From Candidatus Zixiibacteriota bacterium (GTDB lineage Bacteria; Zixibacteria; MSB-5A5; JAABVY01; JAHJOQ01): DNA of 55,149 nucleotides. The notes beneath the pieces are model-generated. The model was not told the DNA's origin. It searched no databases and was given only the letters and a program-made list of their open reading frames with translations. Positions 51,450 to 55,149 of the stretch are shown piece after piece. The stretch's first letter is position 1. Each line of letters opens with the position of its first letter. The position numbers and the translations under genes are program-made. Where the stretch lies: the NCBI GenBank assembly GCA_018820315.1, contig JAHJOQ010000147.1, forward strand, positions 1 through 55,149, given 5' to 3'.

Positions 51450-52415
51450 ATGCTAGATAAGCCGCGAAAACTGCGTATGGACAAGACGGCATTTGTTTTT
51501 CCAGGGCAGGCGTCGCAATATGTCGGCATGGCCAGAGACCTTCACGATGCCTCTTTAGATGTAAGAAGTCTTTTTGAATCGGCATCCAGGATCCTGGATT
51601 TTGATCTGGCAGAAGCATGCTTCGATGGGCCGCTCGAAAAACTGACTCGAACAGAACATACTCAACCTGCGGTGTTGGTTCATTCGCTGGCTATTCTGAC
51701 TATGATCGGTGATTCGTTGCCGGTTCCGGCATTCTGCGCAGGGCATTCTCTTGGCGAATATTCCGCACATGCGTGTGCTGGTACTCTTTCATTCGAGGAT
51801 GCTATCGCTGCGGTCAGAGACAGGAGTCGACTCATGAAGAGCGCCTGCGATTCGACTGACGGAACAATGGCTGCTGCCATCGGCGGCGATGATAATTCTG
51901 TCTCCAGAATGGTTAAGGACGCATCGAAACACGGGATACTGCAACCTGCGAATTACAATTCGCCGGGACAAATTGCCATGTCGGGCGATGCTGCGGGCAT
52001 CCAGTTTGCACACGAGCATCATAAAGAATATGGTTTCAAGCGAATGTTACCGTTGAAGGTCGGCGGTGCCTTTCATTCGCCCCTTATGCAGTTTGCGGCG
52101 GACAGGATGGACGGTGCTCTCGCGGGGCTGGAATTCTCGACTCCCGAGTGTCCCGTAGTCGCAAATGTCACTGCCGAGCCGGTTGACTCACCTGAGAGCG
52201 GACGCGAGTTGCTTGTGAAGCAGATCACTGCACCAGTGAAGTGGATGCAGTCGGTGCAAAAAATGTGTGACCTCGGGGTGACAAGATTCGTCGAGATCGG
52301 TCCGGGAAAGGTGCTTACCGGATTGATAAAGAAGATTGCGCCAGATGTTGAAACAGCTAATATAGATACGCTCGAAGATGTGGAACTTCTTCTGCAGGAG
52401 TCGGAAGTAGCATGA
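51450..52415 (+). CDS. fabD: Malonyl-CoA:ACP transacylase (FabD)
   Basis: FabD loads malonyl units onto acyl carrier protein. The 321 residues contain FVFPGQASQYVGM, the nucleophile motif GHSLGEYSAHACAG (Ser near residue 100), the NYNSPGQIAMSG segment, the GGAFHSPLM motif with catalytic His, and a closing EIGPGKVLTGL. ATG 51450 has AAGGA 9 nt upstream; ATG 51477 is the alternative. Its stop overlaps the fabG start (ATGA). Confidence 0.96.
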   Translation: MLDKPRKLRMDKTAFVFPGQASQYVGMARDLHDASLDVRSLFESASRILDFDLAEACFDGPLEKLTRTEHTQPAVLVHSLAILTMIGDSLPVPAFCAGHSLGEYSAHACAGTLSFEDAIAAVRDRSRLMKSACDSTDGTMAAAIGGDDNSVSRMVKDASKHGILQPANYNSPGQIAMSGDAAGIQFAHEHHKEYGFKRMLPLKVGGAFHSPLMQFAADRMDGALAGLEFSTPECPVVANVTAEPVDSPESGRELLVKQITAPVKWMQSVQKMCDLGVTRFVEIGPGKVLTGLIKKIAPDVETANIDTLEDVELLLQESEVA

Positions 52416-53152
52416 TGCTAAAAGACAAAGTCTGTCTGGTGACAGGATCGGCGAGGGGAATCGGCTACTCGATTGCAGAAGAGTTCGTCAGAAATGGTGC
52501 CAAGGTAGTGTTGTCCGATGTACTCGAAGATGCGCTTTCGGAATCGGTCAAGACTCTTTCTGCATCCGGCGGCGAGGTCATCGGTATTGCCGGTGATGTT
52601 ACCGATTCTGTGCAGGTTACGAACCTGGTTGCTCAGACTGTCGAGAAGCTCGGAGGAATCGATGTGCTGGTGAACAACGCCGGTGTGACTCGTGACACGC
52701 TTCTTGTGCGGATGACCGAATCGGACTGGGATCTGGTGTTGAGAGTGAATCTCAAAGGTGCATTTCTGATGACACAAGCGGCTGCCAAGATCATGATGAA
52801 GAAGAGAAGCGGAAAGATTGTTAACATATCATCGGTTGTCGGACTGATGGGTAATGCCGGACAGGCGAATTATGCCGCTTCAAAGGCGGGCCTCATCGGC
52901 CTGACCAAGTCCGCAGCCAAAGAACTTGCCGGACGCGGCATTTGCGTCAATGCCATCGCTCCGGGGTATATAGAAACAGATATGACTGCCGGACTCTCGG
53001 ATGCCGCTAAGGCGGCGTTCCTGGAGAATGTTCCACTTAAGAGAGCTGGGAGTCCTTCAGATATTGCACAATCTGTGCTGTTCTTGGCATCGTCTGCAAG
53101 TGATTATATCACCGGGCAGGTGCTTGGCATTAACGGCGGACTATACATGTAG
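52412..53152 (+). CDS. fabG: 3-oxoacyl-ACP reductase (FabG)
   Basis: This 246-residue short-chain dehydrogenase reduces 3-oxoacyl-ACP with NADPH. It has TGSARGIG, the NNAG motif, a Ser in NISSVVG, and Tyr154-x-x-x-Lys158 (YAASK). The end ITGQVLGINGGLYM is typical of FabG. It is coupled to fabD by a 4-nt overlap. Confidence 0.96.
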   Translation: MMLKDKVCLVTGSARGIGYSIAEEFVRNGAKVVLSDVLEDALSESVKTLSASGGEVIGIAGDVTDSVQVTNLVAQTVEKLGGIDVLVNNAGVTRDTLLVRMTESDWDLVLRVNLKGAFLMTQAAAKIMMKKRSGKIVNISSVVGLMGNAGQANYAASKAGLIGLTKSAAKELAGRGICVNAIAPGYIETDMTAGLSDAAKAAFLENVPLKRAGSPSDIAQSVLFLASSASDYITGQVLGINGGLYM

Positions 53153-53194
53153 CTGGAAGAGAGAAGCAACAAGAACCATACAGGAGGTAACGGG

Positions 53195-53431
53195 ATGTCG
53201 GTTGAGGCAAAAGTAAAAGAGATCATTGTTGAACAGCTTGGAGTTGACCCCGAGCAGGTAACGCTGGAAGCTTCTTTTGTCGATGATCTCGGTGCAGATT
53301 CCCTTGATACAGTCGAGCTGGTCATGGCTCTCGAGGAAGAGTTCGGGATTGAGATCCCGGATGATGAGGCCGAGAAGATCGGAACGGTCGGATCTGCGAT
53401 TGACTACATCGACCAGCATTCAGGAGAGTAG
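53195..53431 (+). CDS. acpP: Acyl carrier protein
   Basis: This 78-residue acidic protein has DLGADSLD with Ser36 as the phosphopantetheine attachment site. AGGAGG precedes the ATG by 7 nt, the strongest site in this operon, fitting the high demand for ACP. It lies between fabG and fabF as in most bacteria. Confidence 0.97.
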   Translation: MSVEAKVKEIIVEQLGVDPEQVTLEASFVDDLGADSLDTVELVMALEEEFGIEIPDDEAEKIGTVGSAIDYIDQHSGE

Positions 53432-53437
53432 GCCGGG

Positions 53438-54691
53438 ATGGCTGGTCGTCGCTGTGTTGTAACCGGGCTTGGCGTAATTGCCCCGAATGGTCTCGACGCC
53501 GAGACTTTCTGGAGCAATTGTCTTTCCGCCAAGAGCGGAATTTCGAGAATCAGTTATTTCGACGTCGATGATTATGCGTCTCAGATTGCTGGTGAGGTGT
53601 CTGATTTCAAGCCTGAGGATCATTTTGACAAGAAGGAGATCCGCCGCTCAGATCCGGTGCAACTACTCGCTCTTTACGCTGCCGAGATGGCACTGAAAGA
53701 CTCCGCCATTGATCTCGATTCGGTCGATCATGATAGATGTGGTTGCATAATCGGTTCCGGAATTGGGGGCATTCGTACGTTCGAGGCGCAGTACTCTCTG
53801 CTTGAGCAAAAAGGGCATTCTAAAGTGTCGCCGTTCTTCATTCCTATGATGATATCGGACATGTGCGCGGGGGCGGTGGCGCTGAAGTATAATCTCAGGG
53901 GACCGAACTATGCGACGGTCTCTGCCTGCTCATCATCTGCGCATGCGATCGCCAATTCGTTCAGAAGCATTGTGTATGGCGAAGCGGATGTCTTCGTTGC
54001 CGGTGGAGCTGAGAGTGCAATAACCCCGCTCGCGCTCGCAGGATTCTGTTCTGCGCGCGCTCTTTCGACCCGGAATGATGAACCGGAGAGAGCATCAAGG
54101 CCATTCGATTCAGGTCGCGATGGTTTCGTGATCGGAGAAGGGGCTGCGGCGCTGATTCTTGAAGAGTACGAGCATGCCAGGAAACGCGGCGCGCGGATAT
54201 ATGCCGAAATCGCTGGAGCAGGTCAGTCGTGTGATGCGTATCATATCACTGCGCCGTCTCCCAACGGTGAGGGAGCCGCGAGGGCGATGATTGCGGCGAT
54301 AAAAGACGGCAACATCGAGGCGGACCAGGTAAGCTACATTAACACCCACGGTACATCCACCGGTCTTGGGGATGTCGCTGAGGTGACCGCTATCAAGAGC
54401 GTGTTCGGGGATCATGCGAAAAAGATTCCGATCAATTCCACGAAATCGATGATCGGACATCTCCTCGGTGCGGCAGGTGCAGTCGAGACCAGCGTTTGCG
54501 TGCTCTCTATAAGGGATGGTGTAGTACACCAGACTATCAATTTGGATGATCCCGATCCCGAATGCGACCTTGATTTCGTTTCGGAAGGGAAGAGATCGGT
54601 GAATGTTGAGTATGCTCTCACAAACTCGTTCGGTTTCGGAGGGCATAACGTCTCGTTGCTGCTCAAGTCATTAGAGGACGGGAAAGCGTGA
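53438..54691 (+). CDS. fabF: 3-oxoacyl-ACP synthase II (FabF)
   Basis: FabF elongates acyl-ACP with malonyl-ACP. The 417 residues carry the Cys-His-His triad: Cys164 (SACSSSAHA), His304 (NTHGTSTGLGD) and His341 (IGHLLGAAGA). The C-terminal NSFGFGGHN is conserved. It starts 6 nt after the acpP stop and is followed closely by rnc. Confidence 0.96.
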   Translation: MAGRRCVVTGLGVIAPNGLDAETFWSNCLSAKSGISRISYFDVDDYASQIAGEVSDFKPEDHFDKKEIRRSDPVQLLALYAAEMALKDSAIDLDSVDHDRCGCIIGSGIGGIRTFEAQYSLLEQKGHSKVSPFFIPMMISDMCAGAVALKYNLRGPNYATVSACSSSAHAIANSFRSIVYGEADVFVAGGAESAITPLALAGFCSARALSTRNDEPERASRPFDSGRDGFVIGEGAAALILEEYEHARKRGARIYAEIAGAGQSCDAYHITAPSPNGEGAARAMIAAIKDGNIEADQVSYINTHGTSTGLGDVAEVTAIKSVFGDHAKKIPINSTKSMIGHLLGAAGAVETSVCVLSIRDGVVHQTINLDDPDPECDLDFVSEGKRSVNVEYALTNSFGFGGHNVSLLLKSLEDGKA

Positions 54692-54698
54692 TGTAGCT

Positions 54699-55149
54699 AT
54701 GTCGCCGTCATGGCTAAGAAGATGGAAATCCGCAGTAACGAGGCTGTTTAGTGGACAGGCAAACTTCGGTGAGTTGCAGGGAACGATTGGATATACGTTT
54801 TCCGATGCTGAGGTGTTGTCGGAGGCTCTTTCCCACAGATCATATGTAAGAACTGCCGCGAATCCCCAATGTCCATCCTTCGAGCGGATGGAGTTTCTCG
54901 GAGACTCTGTGCTCGGCATGCTTGTCGCCGAGCAGTTGTTCAGGCTCTATCCCGAATGTTCTGAGGGAGAGCTGACAAAGCTGAAGTCCTCGCTGGTCAA
55001 CGAGCAGACACTGGCTTTGATTGCCAGAGATATGAGACTTGGCGACCACATCAGACTATCCGAAGAAGAGGCGAATGCTGGCGGCAGAGAACGCCCATCT
55101 ATCACTTCAGATTGCTTCGAGGCACTTCTTGGCGCCATCTATCTTGATG
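54699..55149 (+). CDS. rnc: Ribonuclease III, 3' end cut off by window edge
   Basis: The first 150 codons of RNase III are present. The signature ERMEFLGDSVLGMLVAEQL holds catalytic acidic residues, and SDCFEALLGAIYLD the second acidic site. The double-strand RNA-binding domain lies beyond the window. It starts 7 nt after fabF; fabF-rnc is a common pair. A 30-residue head precedes the catalytic domain. It is missing from simple ORF scans because it has no stop here. Confidence 0.93.
   Translation, partial: MSPSWLRRWKSAVTRLFSGQANFGELQGTIGYTFSDAEVLSEALSHRSYVRTAANPQCPSFERMEFLGDSVLGMLVAEQLFRLYPECSEGELTKLKSSLVNEQTLALIARDMRLGDHIRLSEEEANAGGRERPSITSDCFEALLGAIYLD

Noticed and set aside
51431-51460. 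TTGACA just before fabD as a possible internal promoter
   Set aside because: The matching -10 position would lie inside the fabD coding region, and no good hexamer is there.
1-55149. tRNA genes, CRISPR arrays, insertion sequences, integrases
   Set aside because: No cloverleaf, regular direct-repeat array, transposase or terminal inverted repeat was recognised on reading the window.

Overview
The window looks like part of a chromosome from a diderm (Gram-negative) bacterium of about 50% GC, probably in or near the Fibrobacterota-Chlorobiota-Bacteroidota (FCB) superphylum. A candidate-phylum lineage such as Zixibacteria would fit, but this is inference from gene content and not from a marker tree. 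The evidence is BamA, a Skp/OmpH chaperone, LpxD and Lol-type lipoprotein export genes (outer membrane with lipid A), a giant SprA-family protein, a secreted protein with a type IX-like C-terminal tail, an M28-fold glutaminyl cyclase lipoprotein, and an McsA-McsB-ClpC arginine-phosphorylation module. Almost all genes are housekeeping and tightly packed. No tRNA, rRNA, CRISPR array, insertion sequence or prophage was seen.

Layout. (1) 1-682: the N-terminal part of an unfamiliar, possibly PIN-like protein that runs off the left edge. (2) 945-5205 (+): rplU, then the outer-membrane biogenesis genes bamA, skp and lpxD. (3) 5202-10066 (-): two surface proteins, a 14-repeat propeller lipoprotein and a 932-residue secreted protein with a sorting-like tail, followed by about 650 gene-free bases that hold divergent promoters. 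(4) 10720-13932 (+): a complete succinate dehydrogenase operon with a strong terminator, then a small outer-membrane barrel protein. (5) 15119-37489 (-): about 22 kb of co-directional genes, in transcription order recG, a 65-residue ORF, a DUF1844 gene, murB, sprA, glutaminyl cyclase, comEA-like, pilM-like, rsmD, coaD, lysS, lolC/E, lolD, mcsA, mcsB, clpC, rpmA, fumA and fumB. (6) 37694-43633 (+): a DUF4139 protein, a periplasmic TPR protein, priA and an unknown exported protein. (7) 43841-48423 (+): a 3-hydroxyacyl-CoA dehydrogenase coupled to acetate kinase, then NfnA and NfnB. (8) 48615-55149 (+): yceD-rpmF-plsX-fabH-fabD-fabG-acpP-fabF-rnc, the classic fatty-acid cluster; rnc is cut by the right edge.

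The most interesting signal joins several regions. The glutaminyl cyclase start codon overlaps the stop codon of sprA (TGATG). In five of the eight predicted signal-peptidase-I substrates in this window (BamA, Skp, SprA, the DUF4139 protein and the TPR protein), glutamine is the residue just after the predicted cleavage site. That is the 'Q-rule' pattern known from Bacteroidota, where exported proteins are capped as pyroglutamate. The window therefore suggests a linked export and N-terminal capping system: SprA-type outer-membrane export, a sorting-tail substrate, and a co-translated cyclase. Other points are a complete pArg tagging and degradation module in a diderm, two genes (priA, yceD) that look leaderless, and rplU separated from rpmA by 15 kb.
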